Shown: positions 54,208 to 62,684, counted from the first letter of the stretch. The stretch is DNA of 64,000 nt from Paenibacillus sp. GSMTC-2017 (GCF_016019935.1 NZ_JAECMT010000001.1:1306774-1370773), one strand, 5' to 3'. Program-made: numbers and translations. The notes: a model not told the origin generated them from the sequence alone.

Positions 54208-55104
54208 TTACTCCTCCTTAGCACCGAACAATCCCCAGCTAAGCTTGTTCGCAAAATACATTAATAGAAGCAGAAACACAGAAACTGTCGCTGCATACCC
54301 CATCTCAAATCGAATAAATCCATAATCATTTATATGACTCACGATAAGATGGCCTGCATATTCAGGTGTCGGGTTTTGACCTGACAGTTCAACGCCGATC
54401 GCTCCCGTTTTGAACGTCGTTACAATCGCCATAACTGCGCCGAACAACATTTGGGGCTTCATCGATGGAATCGTTATGAACCATAACTCTTGTAAATGAT
54501 TTTTGATGCCATCAATTTTCCCCGCTTCGTAAAGCGTCGTATCTACGTTAAGAATACCTGCCAACATCGCAAGAAAACCTACGCCCATGCTGGACCATAA
54601 CGTCACGACAATCATCGAATTCATAAGAAATTCTGGATCTGTTACCCAGAGCTTAGGAACATCGATAAAACCGAGCTTAAGTAAAAAACTGTTCAAATAG
54701 CCAATTCGGTCTCCCGACAATAAAGGAAGCCAAATGATTGTCATCGCGATACCAATCGTGAGTGACGGCGTATACATCGCAAGTGCAACCCATTTCCTGA
54801 ACGATCCGCGTAGGCGAGAGATAAGCCAAGCAAGCAGAAATGCAAGGACATAGCCGCCAGGCCCAACGATGACAGCAAATTTGAACGTATTCGGTAATGC
54901 ATATTTAAGAAACAATAAATCTTGTGCAATTAAATATTGAAAGTTGCTCCATCCGATAAATCGTGGAGGTTCAATCCCGTTATAATAAGTAAAACTAAGA
55001 CCAACTGCTGCAATGATCGGTACGACAATAAACAGCCCAAAGCAGATGAGGAAAGGAGCAATAAACAAATACGATGTTCGAAACGACCATACTCTACTTA
55101 ACAT
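54208..55104 (-). CDS. ABC sugar-type permease (MalF-like), pair 1
   Basis: 298 residues from the ATG at 55104; an in-frame TTG at 55113 is only 2 bases from the AAGG site. Six membrane helices; EAA loop LYEAGKIDGIKNHLQELWFITIPSM. CUT1 family. It overlaps the end of the giant binding-protein gene (stop at 55094) by 11 bases, so the two are made together. This pair most likely serves the 984-residue receptor. Confidence 0.92.
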   Translation of the reverse strand: MLSRVWSFRTSYLFIAPFLICFGLFIVVPIIAAVGLSFTYYNGIEPPRFIGWSNFQYLIAQDLLFLKYALPNTFKFAVIVGPGGYVLAFLLAWLISRLRGSFRKWVALAMYTPSLTIGIAMTIIWLPLLSGDRIGYLNSFLLKLGFIDVPKLWVTDPEFLMNSMIVVTLWSSMGVGFLAMLAGILNVDTTLYEAGKIDGIKNHLQELWFITIPSMKPQMLFGAVMAIVTTFKTGAIGVELSGQNPTPEYAGHLIVSHINDYGFIRFEMGYAATVSVFLLLLMYFANKLSWGLFGAKEE

Positions 55105-58048
55105 AACGGTCAATTCCTTCCCACGGTCGATCGACGACTGGGATGACGAGTTCCTTCACTCGATTGCCCTGTTCATCAATGAATCCAAATTCCTGCTGTT
55201 TTCTTAGAAGTTCACGGTTAACGTCCCTGACCGTCTGCTCTAGTGATGACATGTAGTTATCCGTTCGAACAACAGAACGAATCCATGCATTATTCATTTC
55301 TCTCTCCAGAAAGTAGCCTCCCGGAACGTTAGGAATATCTTTATACCACTTCCATTGTTTCAAAATAACTTCAGCATCTTCCCGCTTCCAAGGCAATTGG
55401 TTAAAGGCTTCAACATTAGACGTATTCCAGCGGAACGCTACTCCATTAATAGCCTCAATGTCAGAGCCATACTGCTCCTGTGTTTCAGCAGACAGCCACC
55501 ATCTGAGGAATGTCCAAGCTTCTTCCTTCTTTTCCGATTTGTCGAAAATAACCCCTGTTCGCTGACCGCCACCTGCCCAGCGGTTAATGGTTCCGTCTTC
55601 GTTCTCGATACCGGGCAATAGAGCTATCCCCCAGCGACCATTTAGTTCTGGCGCCGCGGCCGACAACTGAACATACATATTGTAATCCGATATGCCGATA
55701 GGCATCGTTCCACTGCGGAAATGCTGATAGAAGCTCGGCACCTCGCGTTCTAATGCATATGTATTAAACAATCCCGTCCACTGCTTGAAGGCTTCATAAG
55801 CTTGAGGTGTATCAAGCCCTGTTCTTATACCTCCAGGTTCATAAAACTCTACCCCGTTCTGGTAGAAATAAGTCGTAAAATCTTGCGGATTCACATAAAA
55901 GTTCATGAAATTTTGTTGCAGTGTAGGTAACAATTGATAAACATCTTCCCAAGTTTCGGGAATGTCTACATCAAGGCGCTCTAATATATCTTTTCTGTAA
56001 TAAAGCACTTTGAACGATTGTGTTTCTGGGACGCCGTAGTATCCGCCATCGTAGTGAAGTGGCAGCCATGAGCCCGGGCTAAACTTCCCATACAGCTCCT
56101 TGAAGCCTTCAAGCTGAGACAAATCGATAAGTGTACCTCTCATCGCATAATCAACAGGCAAATCTTGTGTCAGACCAAGCGCCACATCAGGCTGAACACC
56201 AGCTGCGTTCGACATGAGCAGAAGCTCTGGATTCGGCAACAGATTTACTTTAACCTCGATGCCCGTCTCAGAAGTAAACGATTCATCTACCAATTGCTGA
56301 AGCTGGTCAACGTAATCTCGTCCACGTTGCACCCAAATGTTTAGCTTATTGTTATCCATCTCTCTTAACGAATCTCTAGCATCGAAGGAATACGTAAAGT
56401 TCGTAGCACTGCCCTTAATACGCTCGAAAAAACCTGCCTCCATCGATGGTTCGCCCGCTTTTTCTGGAATAATATACACCTCGTCAAGCTGTAGAGATTG
56501 TTTGGCGAGCGTATCAATGAATGTAGCAAACTTCTCTCGCATCGATGATATTTCGTCGATGTTATAAGGTATTTCCTCTGGCTTTCGAAGCAATGATCGT
56601 AAATCTTTTGCTGACGTTTCAAAACCTTGGCTAATCGAATCCGTCCTGCCGTTAACTTGAACAACGCGCGCAGACAAATCTTCCATTACCTCTGCCGCAA
56701 CTTTGATTCGATCCGTCAAACCCGGAAAATCTTGATCCATCGTCCATGTCCGATTTCGATCTAGCGTCCTCTTGTTGTTCGAGCCTGTTATCGTACGTAA
56801 ATCCCAGTCGATCGCATCAAGATGTGCGATCGTATTTTCTGTATCTACAATGATTGATTTGACAGGTGCATGAGTTACCGCTAATGACAACGTGTTGGTC
56901 CCCTTATCGAGCTTTACTAGATAGGGATTGTTGCTGTCATCTTCTAGAACAACACCTTGCCAAGAAGCTGAATAGGGGAAGCCGTAGTTTAGAAATGGTT
57001 TGAAAGGTACTTTCCCGTTAATTTTAATAGTCCGATATGACGTTTTTTGCGCAATCGTATTTTGCAGAGCACGGAAACCTATCTTGTATAACCCCGTTTC
57101 TGGCACTTCGAATGACCATGTAATTTCCTGATTTTGTTCAATCCATCTTAATCCACCGACCGTGTTGTACTTGATACGTCCCTTGTAACGTGGCAAAGTT
57201 CTTACATTTTTGTCCGAAAATAATTTGACTGATGTATCGTTTTTGAAAGTGAAATCCTCCGCTTGCAACGTTATTACATCACCTTCGATGGCGGGCACAT
57301 CCGTATAGCCAACTACTGCTTCGTCATAATTTGGAACAGGTATACTAGGAGCAAGTTTGATTCTCTCAATTGCAACAGAGCTATAACCCGCAAGACGAAT
57401 CGTATGTTTTCCTGCTGAAAGATGCCATTGCAACGGCTGCGAATACGATCCTCTAGAATCAACAAGCGGCTTAACGCTCCATTCCGAAACATCGGTTGAC
57501 CTGGGTCTAATTTCATCACCATCCGAGTTTTTCAATATCGGCCTAGCATCCGCCCAACTGCGATACAATGCTACTGAGGAGGACTCGCGGAACACTCTTT
57601 TGCCGTCTATCGTGACATCCCATTGGATAGGTCCCTTTTGCCCACCCTCCTTTAAAGGAAGATACGAAACATGAATTTCATACAAAGCATCTTCTGTAAT
57701 TTCAACTTCATAGTCGACCCAATCCGTACTTTGCGTGTTCCATACGAGCACATTTGATTTCCCACCATAATCAGCTACTTTTATCGTTTGCTTATCGGAT
57801 AGGGCAGAATACTTAGAACCATCTATGTACACCCCAGTTGTAGCTTCTTTCATTTTCAGCTCGTTCCACTTCTCAAGCGCCTCTGCAAAGTACGGCTCCG
57901 TTTCATACTGGAAGGTGGAGGTCAATTTGTCATAAGGTGCCGCCATCTTGTCCGACTTGAATACTGGTTTTTCCGAGCCACAAGATGACAACAATATCCC
58001 CGCAGCCAGCATCAAGCCAAGCAGAAGTTTATTACGTCCCGTTATCAT
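55094..58048 (-). CDS. Giant binding lipoprotein with CBM-like modules
   Basis: 984 residues, about twice the usual size. Lipobox LSSC (Cys23). Two beta-sandwich modules resembling CBM6/CBM35: about 70-215 (DYEVEITEDALYEIHVSYL) and 255-410 (VITLQAEDFTFKND, ITWSFEVPETGLYKIGF, IKINGKVPFKPF). A helical linker (430-560) leads to a family 1 binding domain at about 575-940 (INVWVQRGRDYVDQLQQLV-like start, FKVLYYRKDILERLDVDIPETWEDVY). It should catch a carbohydrate-linked ligand and pass it to the permeases 54208/53356. Confidence 0.88.
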   Translation of the reverse strand: MITGRNKLLLGLMLAAGILLSSCGSEKPVFKSDKMAAPYDKLTSTFQYETEPYFAEALEKWNELKMKEATTGVYIDGSKYSALSDKQTIKVADYGGKSNVLVWNTQSTDWVDYEVEITEDALYEIHVSYLPLKEGGQKGPIQWDVTIDGKRVFRESSSVALYRSWADARPILKNSDGDEIRPRSTDVSEWSVKPLVDSRGSYSQPLQWHLSAGKHTIRLAGYSSVAIERIKLAPSIPVPNYDEAVVGYTDVPAIEGDVITLQAEDFTFKNDTSVKLFSDKNVRTLPRYKGRIKYNTVGGLRWIEQNQEITWSFEVPETGLYKIGFRALQNTIAQKTSYRTIKINGKVPFKPFLNYGFPYSASWQGVVLEDDSNNPYLVKLDKGTNTLSLAVTHAPVKSIIVDTENTIAHLDAIDWDLRTITGSNNKRTLDRNRTWTMDQDFPGLTDRIKVAAEVMEDLSARVVQVNGRTDSISQGFETSAKDLRSLLRKPEEIPYNIDEISSMREKFATFIDTLAKQSLQLDEVYIIPEKAGEPSMEAGFFERIKGSATNFTYSFDARDSLREMDNNKLNIWVQRGRDYVDQLQQLVDESFTSETGIEVKVNLLPNPELLLMSNAAGVQPDVALGLTQDLPVDYAMRGTLIDLSQLEGFKELYGKFSPGSWLPLHYDGGYYGVPETQSFKVLYYRKDILERLDVDIPETWEDVYQLLPTLQQNFMNFYVNPQDFTTYFYQNGVEFYEPGGIRTGLDTPQAYEAFKQWTGLFNTYALEREVPSFYQHFRSGTMPIGISDYNMYVQLSAAAPELNGRWGIALLPGIENEDGTINRWAGGGQRTGVIFDKSEKKEEAWTFLRWWLSAETQEQYGSDIEAINGVAFRWNTSNVEAFNQLPWKREDAEVILKQWKWYKDIPNVPGGYFLEREMNNAWIRSVVRTDNYMSSLEQTVRDVNRELLRKQQEFGFIDEQGNRVKELVIPVVDRPWEGIDRYVK

Positions 58049-58085
58049 AACAATTGCTCCCTCCGCCTTTCATATACAAATCCGC

Positions 58086-59195
58086 TTATTCTACAAACCT
58101 TTCCCCTGTCTCTTTGTTAAAAAATAATGCTTTGGATAAATCGAGCTCCAGCTTCACCCGTTCATTGTCAGTAAAGCGATTGTCTGGATCAACTCTCGCA
58201 ATAAGCAACTTTTCTTGCCCGATATCCAAATACAGAAATCGATCTGCACCCATTAGCTCGTTATCCTTATAAATGCCTGTTATAATCGTTTCTGAAAATA
58301 AACCTTCCAACTTCACATGCTCTGGTCTAATTCCTAATATAACCGATTTATTTACTTGGTTACTTCTCCGCAAAACGCCCTCTATCGTCTCAGTAACTTT
58401 TAGCACAAATTTGCTAGTATGGAACTCCAACCGCCCTATCGGATTCTCAGTTATTTTGCCATGAATAAAGTTAATAGAAGGTGAACCGATAAATGCTGCT
58501 ACAAACGTATTCGCTGGTCTTGAATAAACAAGCTCAGGAGTATCACATTGTTGTATAACGCCATCCTTCATAACTACAATTCGATCAGCCATCGTCATGG
58601 CTTCCACTTGATCATGCGTAACAAATATAAATGTCGTTCCTAGTTTCTTATGAAGCTTCGTTATTTCCAAACGCATCGTCGCCCGTAACTTCGCATCAAG
58701 ATTGGAAAGCGGCTCATCCATAAGGAATAACTGTGGATTCCGAACGATCGCTCTTCCAAGTGCTACTCGCTGCCGTTGTCCGCCCGACAGTTCCTTAGGC
58801 TTGCGATATAGATAAGGTTCGATTTCTAGTACTCGGCTGGCGTTTTTGACGGCAAGATCAATTTCATGCTTTGGAAGCTTACGCATTCTAAGACCAAATG
58901 CAATATTTTCGTACACTGTTAAATTTGGATAAAGAGCATAGTTTTGAAACACCATCGAAATGTCTCGATCTTTAGGTGGAAGTTTGTTGACTAGTCGATC
59001 TCCGATATAAATTTCTCCTTCGGAAATATCCTCAAGCCCCGCGATCATGCGCAATGTCGTCGATTTGCCACAGCCCGACGGTCCAACAAAAACAATAAAT
59101 TCTTTATCCTGAATTTCTAATTGAAAGTTGCTAACAACCGCATGTTTATCCCTGCCGTATCGTTTTGACAACTGCTGAATTCGGACGCCTGCCAT
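58086..59195 (-). CDS. ABC transporter ATPase, MalK/UgpC type
   Basis: 369 residues. Walker A GPSGCGKST (38-46), signature LSGGQRQRVALGRA, Walker B LFLMDEPLSNLDAKLR, H-loop THD, and a C-terminal TOBE/OB region (NPIGRLEFH, GIRPEHVKLEG). It is the only ATPase in a cluster with two permease pairs, so it probably powers both, as MsmX-type shared ATPases do. GGAGGGAGGG ribosome site. First gene after the terminator at 59232. Confidence 0.95.
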   Translation of the reverse strand: MAGVRIQQLSKRYGRDKHAVVSNFQLEIQDKEFIVFVGPSGCGKSTTLRMIAGLEDISEGEIYIGDRLVNKLPPKDRDISMVFQNYALYPNLTVYENIAFGLRMRKLPKHEIDLAVKNASRVLEIEPYLYRKPKELSGGQRQRVALGRAIVRNPQLFLMDEPLSNLDAKLRATMRLEITKLHKKLGTTFIFVTHDQVEAMTMADRIVVMKDGVIQQCDTPELVYSRPANTFVAAFIGSPSINFIHGKITENPIGRLEFHTSKFVLKVTETIEGVLRRSNQVNKSVILGIRPEHVKLEGLFSETIITGIYKDNELMGADRFLYLDIGQEKLLIARVDPDNRFTDNERVKLELDLSKALFFNKETGERFVE

Positions 59196-59231
59196 AATAC
59201 CCTCCCTCCATACTCGGGCCTACTATTTTTC

Positions 59232-59272
59232 AATCAAAAAGGAGGATATCATATCTAGCTCTGATATCCTCC
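59232..59272 (-). terminator. Terminator between AKR and ABC ATPase genes
   Basis: Perfect 11-bp stem GGAGGATATCA/TGATATCCTCC and TTTTTGATT on the minus strand. No clear promoter follows, so the ABC genes may depend on read-through. Confidence 0.85.
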
Positions 59273-59303
59273 ATTGAAACGGTAGAATATATTCAATTGC
59301 TTC

Positions 59304-60269
59304 TTAAATAGCAACTGCTACTTTGGATTGAAGAGACGTCGTAGCTTTATCAGCTTGTTCTAGCGCTTCATCACTTAATCTGACGCTCCATGTTTTTGCT
59401 GCTTCTGTAATATGCTCCGGCTTCGACGCTCCTAATATTGCTGACGTAATGCCTGGGCGGCTAAGTACCCACGAAAGTGCATATTGAGCTCCAGTCAAAC
59501 CATGCTCACTAGCTAGAGGCTTAATCGCATCAGCAATTTGCAGCGCATTTTTTTGAAGTAATTGCGTAAGTCTTTCTTCACCCGCAGCAAGGCGCGATCC
59601 TGCTGGAGGAGCTTCCCCTACCCGATATTTACCGGACAATATCCCTCTTCCTAGCGGACTATACACGATTACCCCTAATTGCTCCGACTGTACAAATGGA
59701 ATAATCTCATTCTCTATCTCCCTTGAGATAAGACTATATTCCGGCTGTAAGCTTTCGAAACGATGTAAGCTATGAAGAGCGCTTATACCGTGAGCTTTCG
59801 CAAGCTGCCATGCCGCAAAGTTAGAAGCACCGATATAGCGTACTTTCCCTTGACGAACGAGATCATCAAGTGCACGAAGCGTCTCTTCCAGCGGCGTATT
59901 CGGGTCAAAACGATGTACTTGATACAAATCTAAGTAATCCGTTTTTAATCTTTTTAAACTATCTTCCACTGCTTTAAATATATGATATCGGCTTTGTCCA
60001 CTATCATTAACACCTTCACCAACACGGCCATGAACTTTAGTCGCTAATACGATGTCTGCTCTTCTTTCCTTTAACAAGTTGCCGAGAATACGTTCCGACT
60101 CTCCCCCTCCATACACATTCGCCGTATCTACCACATTTATACCTTTCTCGAGCGCCAAATCCAATATCGTTGCCGAAGCTTTTTCGTCGATCCAACGCCC
60201 GAATGCCATCGTCCCCAAACTTACTGCTGATACTTTAAGTCCTGTTCTACCAAATTTACGATATTCCAT
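59304..60269 (-). CDS. Aldo/keto reductase
   Basis: 321 residues, barrel fold. SLGTMAFGRWIDEKASATILDLALEKG, catalytic Asp and Tyr in VVDTANVYGGGESE, Lys in LATKVHGR, His in YQVHRFD, cofactor region ILGASKPEHI. NADPH-dependent reduction of aldehydes or ketones, or the reverse. Third in the yezD-ssuE-AKR unit. It is a relative of 33125, and again sits beside sulfonate-type flavin genes. Confidence 0.9.
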   Translation of the reverse strand: MEYRKFGRTGLKVSAVSLGTMAFGRWIDEKASATILDLALEKGINVVDTANVYGGGESERILGNLLKERRADIVLATKVHGRVGEGVNDSGQSRYHIFKAVEDSLKRLKTDYLDLYQVHRFDPNTPLEETLRALDDLVRQGKVRYIGASNFAAWQLAKAHGISALHSLHRFESLQPEYSLISREIENEIIPFVQSEQLGVIVYSPLGRGILSGKYRVGEAPPAGSRLAAGEERLTQLLQKNALQIADAIKPLASEHGLTGAQYALSWVLSRPGITSAILGASKPEHITEAAKTWSVRLSDEALEQADKATTSLQSKVAVAI

Positions 60270-60290
60270 TTCAATCCTCCTCGGAGCTAT

Positions 60291-60842
60291 TTAAATTGTT
60301 ACTTTAGGTGAGATTAACGCAGTCTCTTCATTAAGTCGTACCAAAGCATCTTCCAAACGAGCAGATATTTCCTCAGCTAAATGAAATGTGCCATCTTCTA
60401 GTCGAATAACGGACTGATCTACAGCATAAACGCCTCCTAATATGTTTGTTGCCCCTAGTGCACTAAGCACCGGTTTGAGTGAATAATCAATAACAAGCAA
60501 ATGCGAGATCGTGCCGCCTATGAACAAAGGAAGGATGACTTTGCGTTCAAGCCCCTTTTGCGGAATTAGATCAAGAAACGTTTTGAACACTCCAGAGTAT
60601 GCCGCTTTATAAACCGGACTTGCAGCAATAACTCCATCGGCCTCTTCTACAAGCGTGAGTGCTTTCTGTACAGCCGCACTATTCCAATTAGAATGAATCA
60701 AGTCCTCTGCGGGCAGCTCTGTAATTTCGACGATACTCACTTCATGACCAGCCTGTTCCAGCTTGCTACGACTATATTGAATAATCCCATTCAAACGAGA
60801 ATTTTTATTTGCACTGCCTGATAAAATAACGATCTTTGGCAT
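60291..60842 (-). CDS. ssuE: NAD(P)H-dependent FMN reductase SsuE
   Basis: 183 residues, flavodoxin-like fold. FMN phosphate loop LSGSANKNSRLNG, ASPVYKAAYSGVFKTFLDLIPQ and LFIGGTISHLLVIDYSLKPVLSALGA are the SsuE marks. SsuE supplies FMNH2 to SsuD. With five LLM monooxygenases within 27 kb, this is the likely shared flavin source. It lies 16 bases after yezD, with a GGAGGAG site before the ATG. Confidence 0.94.
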   Translation of the reverse strand: MPKIVILSGSANKNSRLNGIIQYSRSKLEQAGHEVSIVEITELPAEDLIHSNWNSAAVQKALTLVEEADGVIAASPVYKAAYSGVFKTFLDLIPQKGLERKVILPLFIGGTISHLLVIDYSLKPVLSALGATNILGGVYAVDQSVIRLEDGTFHLAEEISARLEDALVRLNEETALISPKVTI

Positions 60843-60858
60843 CTTATTTCTCCTCCTT

Positions 60859-61044
60859 CTATTTACCTCTGTTTTTAACTGTTGGTGATGATTTCACAAC
60901 GTCGTAACGACTACGCTCTGTTTTGTCTATTTGTACAATTTGCCCATTATGAACCGTTATCTGTACAGTGCCGTACTCAAGACCAGTGACTTTCTCCTTA
61001 ATCCTCTTCACCCATTCATCAGTCGATTGAACAACGTGGGACAT
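60859..61044 (-). CDS. yezD: YezD family (DUF2292) small protein
   Basis: 61 residues from the ATG at 61044, 9 bases after AGAGG; the ATG at 61053 touches that site. VKRIKEKVTGLEYGTVQITVHNGQIVQIDKTERSRY is the YezD/DUF2292 core. The family often accompanies sulfate or sulfonate assimilation genes in Bacilli; its function is unknown. First gene of the ssuE unit, behind a leader hairpin. Confidence 0.85.
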   Translation of the reverse strand: MSHVVQSTDEWVKRIKEKVTGLEYGTVQITVHNGQIVQIDKTERSRYDVVKSSPTVKNRGK

Positions 61045-61061
61045 ATACAACATCCTCTCTA

Positions 61062-61117
61062 AAATGAAATAGAAGAAGGCGCACGTCTACCGAGTTTCGT
61101 CTCGATTGACGTGCGCC
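61062..61117 (-). terminator. Leader attenuator hairpin before yezD-ssuE
   Basis: Perfect 10-bp stem GGCGCACGTC (61078-61087) / GACGTGCGCC (61108-61117) with inner CGAG/CTCG, followed on the minus strand by TTCTTCTATTTCATTTT, between promoter and first gene. Its sequence differs from copies A-C. Confidence 0.75.
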
Positions 61118-61196
61118 GCCAGTTTACCAGTGAGCGCTACACTAATTATTTAACCTATAATTCCAATTGAAATAGTCTGAATTTTAGTTGTTTCCA

Positions 61197-61226
61197 ATGT
61201 TAGCATCTCACTAGGAGGTATGTCAA
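61197..61226 (-). promoter_or_regulatory. Promoter of yezD-ssuE-AKR unit
   Basis: TTGACA (61226-61221), 18 bases, TAACAT (61202-61197). Confidence 0.65.
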
Positions 61227-61234
61227 CAGTCAAA

Positions 61235-61246
61235 ATGACTAGTCAT
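61235..61246. promoter_or_regulatory. Palindromic operator candidate between divergent promoters
   Basis: ATGACTAGTCAT, a perfect 12-base palindrome 9 bases from the minus-strand -35 and 28 bases from the plus-strand -35. It is placed to control both units. Confidence 0.45.
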
Positions 61247-61273
61247 TCTGTGCAAAATTAACTATAAATTGAA

Positions 61274-61302
61274 TTGACAGTATTACCAAAGGTTGATATG
61301 AT
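61274..61302 (+). promoter_or_regulatory. Promoter of MFS gene 61421
   Basis: TTGACA (61274-61279), 17 bases, TATGAT (61297-61302). Confidence 0.85.
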
Positions 61303-61348
61303 ACCACCATAATTTCATATAAATTACCTGGTGTAGTAGGTAATCGAT

Positions 61349-61394
61349 TGGACGGCCGGGGATTTGTGCATGAAGCTCATCTCTGGCTTTTTTT
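61349..61394 (+). terminator. Leader attenuator hairpin with shared block, copy C
   Basis: GCCGGGGAT (61355-61363) / ATCTCTGGC (61379-61387) with G-U pairs, then eight Ts broken once. Preceded by CGATTGGACG, so the block TTGGACGGCCGGGGAT matches copies A and B. It lies between the promoter and the MFS start. Confidence 0.8.
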
Positions 61395-61420
61395 ATGACT
61401 ATCTAGGGGGAACTTACTAA

Positions 61421-62608
61421 GTGGAAGCTTCAAAAACAGGCACATTACGAGTAAGCACTATAATAGCGATTGCATTCGGCTTCCAATTGATGATGGGTTT
61501 GACCAGACCGTTAATGACTTTGTTTAGTATCAGTCTAGGGGCGGGTACACTCGAAGTTGGCTTCATAACAGCCACCTATGCTCTATTCCCACTTATTTTC
61601 GCCATTCCGATTGGAAAAATCGCTGATATCGTCGGAGATCGTTTACCAGTACAAATTGGTATTGCAGGTATCATTATCGGAGTAGGTTTACCTTTTCTAT
61701 TCCCTGAAATCTGGTCGTTATATGTGTCTCAAGCACTAACTGGCATATCGTACATTTTTATTAGCATCTCGCTGCAAAACCTAATTGGCAACTTGTCTAA
61801 TGCTAACAATCGAGATCATCATTTCGGCTTACTAAGTATGACTGTAGCTCTGGCTGGAATTATTGGACCAATCGTAAGCGGCGTTCTCGCGGACCTCAGT
61901 TCCTATGGAATTGCTTTTGGAATAGCTGCAATCGCTGGACTTATTCCACTAACCTTATCGTTGTTTCTGCCAAAATTAAAGCGAGAAAAGGTAGTAATCT
62001 CTAGTGACGAATCTAATAGCTCCACATTTGCGTTACTTCGTATTCCACTAATTCGGAAAGCGCTTGCATCTAGCGCTCTCGTCTTATATTCTCGCGATAT
62101 TTATATCGCTTACTTCCCGCTGTTTGCCAGTGCTTCAGGCATGTCCACCTCGATGATCGGTTTAATTATCGGCGTACAGGGCTTGTCGATGGTTCTAGTA
62201 AGACTGTTCCTCGGTCGCCTGACGTCACGTTTTGGTAGAGAAACAATTCTACTAGCTTCCATTATATTGGCTGGCGTATCCTTCTTGTTCGTTCCATTAG
62301 TGGAAAATGTGCTACTATGCGCGTTAATAAGTGCTCTGATGGGGGCAGGTCTTGGCTGCGGACAGCCGCTATCGATGACAACAACTTATAATGCTTCTCC
62401 TAAACATAGAACGGGTGAAGTACTGGGACTTAGACTCGCTACTAATCGATTATCCCAAACGATCGCTCCATTATTTTTTGGACTAGTTGGTGCATGGACA
62501 GGCATTATCGTTATTTTCTATGTAAGTGGAGCTTTATTAATCGGGGGAGCTTTTTTAACGACTGAATCCTCGAAGAAAAAACATTCAGAAATAGTAAAAG
62601 ATGCTTAA
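61421..62608 (+). CDS. MFS transporter behind the shared leader
   Basis: 395 residues from a GTG start, AGGGGG 10 bases before. Twelve helices; PIGKIADIVGDRLPVQIG is the loop 2-3 motif and FLGRLTSRFGRETILLAS the matching loop 8-9. The family is broad, so substrate is open. Because its leader carries the same hairpin block as the monooxygenase operons, it is probably part of the same regulon, and could move a sulfur compound or a desulfonation product. Confidence 0.85.
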   Translation: MEASKTGTLRVSTIIAIAFGFQLMMGLTRPLMTLFSISLGAGTLEVGFITATYALFPLIFAIPIGKIADIVGDRLPVQIGIAGIIIGVGLPFLFPEIWSLYVSQALTGISYIFISISLQNLIGNLSNANNRDHHFGLLSMTVALAGIIGPIVSGVLADLSSYGIAFGIAAIAGLIPLTLSLFLPKLKREKVVISSDESNSSTFALLRIPLIRKALASSALVLYSRDIYIAYFPLFASASGMSTSMIGLIIGVQGLSMVLVRLFLGRLTSRFGRETILLASIILAGVSFLFVPLVENVLLCALISALMGAGLGCGQPLSMTTTYNASPKHRTGEVLGLRLATNRLSQTIAPLFFGLVGAWTGIIVIFYVSGALLIGGAFLTTESSKKKHSEIVKDA

Positions 62609-62619
62609 CGATCTTATGT

Positions 62620-62684
62620 AGGAAGCCGTATGCACAGTTTTCAAAGTAGAGTAATCTACATATGAAACTGCGCATGCGGTTTAT
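62620..62684 (+). terminator. Long hairpin after MFS gene
   Basis: AAGCCGTATGCACAGTTTTCA pairs, with mismatches, with TGAAACTGCGCATGCGGTTT across a 20-base loop; the T run is weak. Confidence 0.5.

Noticed and set aside
33125..62608. Complete sulfoquinovose monooxygenase pathway
   Set aside because: SsuD-like, SsuE-like, AKR and ABC parts are there, but no GH31 sulfoquinovosidase was recognised and four of the five LLM enzymes are of another subgroup, so the assignment is too specific.
33125..62608. Horizontally acquired genomic island with mobile elements
   Set aside because: No integrase, transposase, tRNA end or flanking repeats seen; base composition by eye is like the rest.
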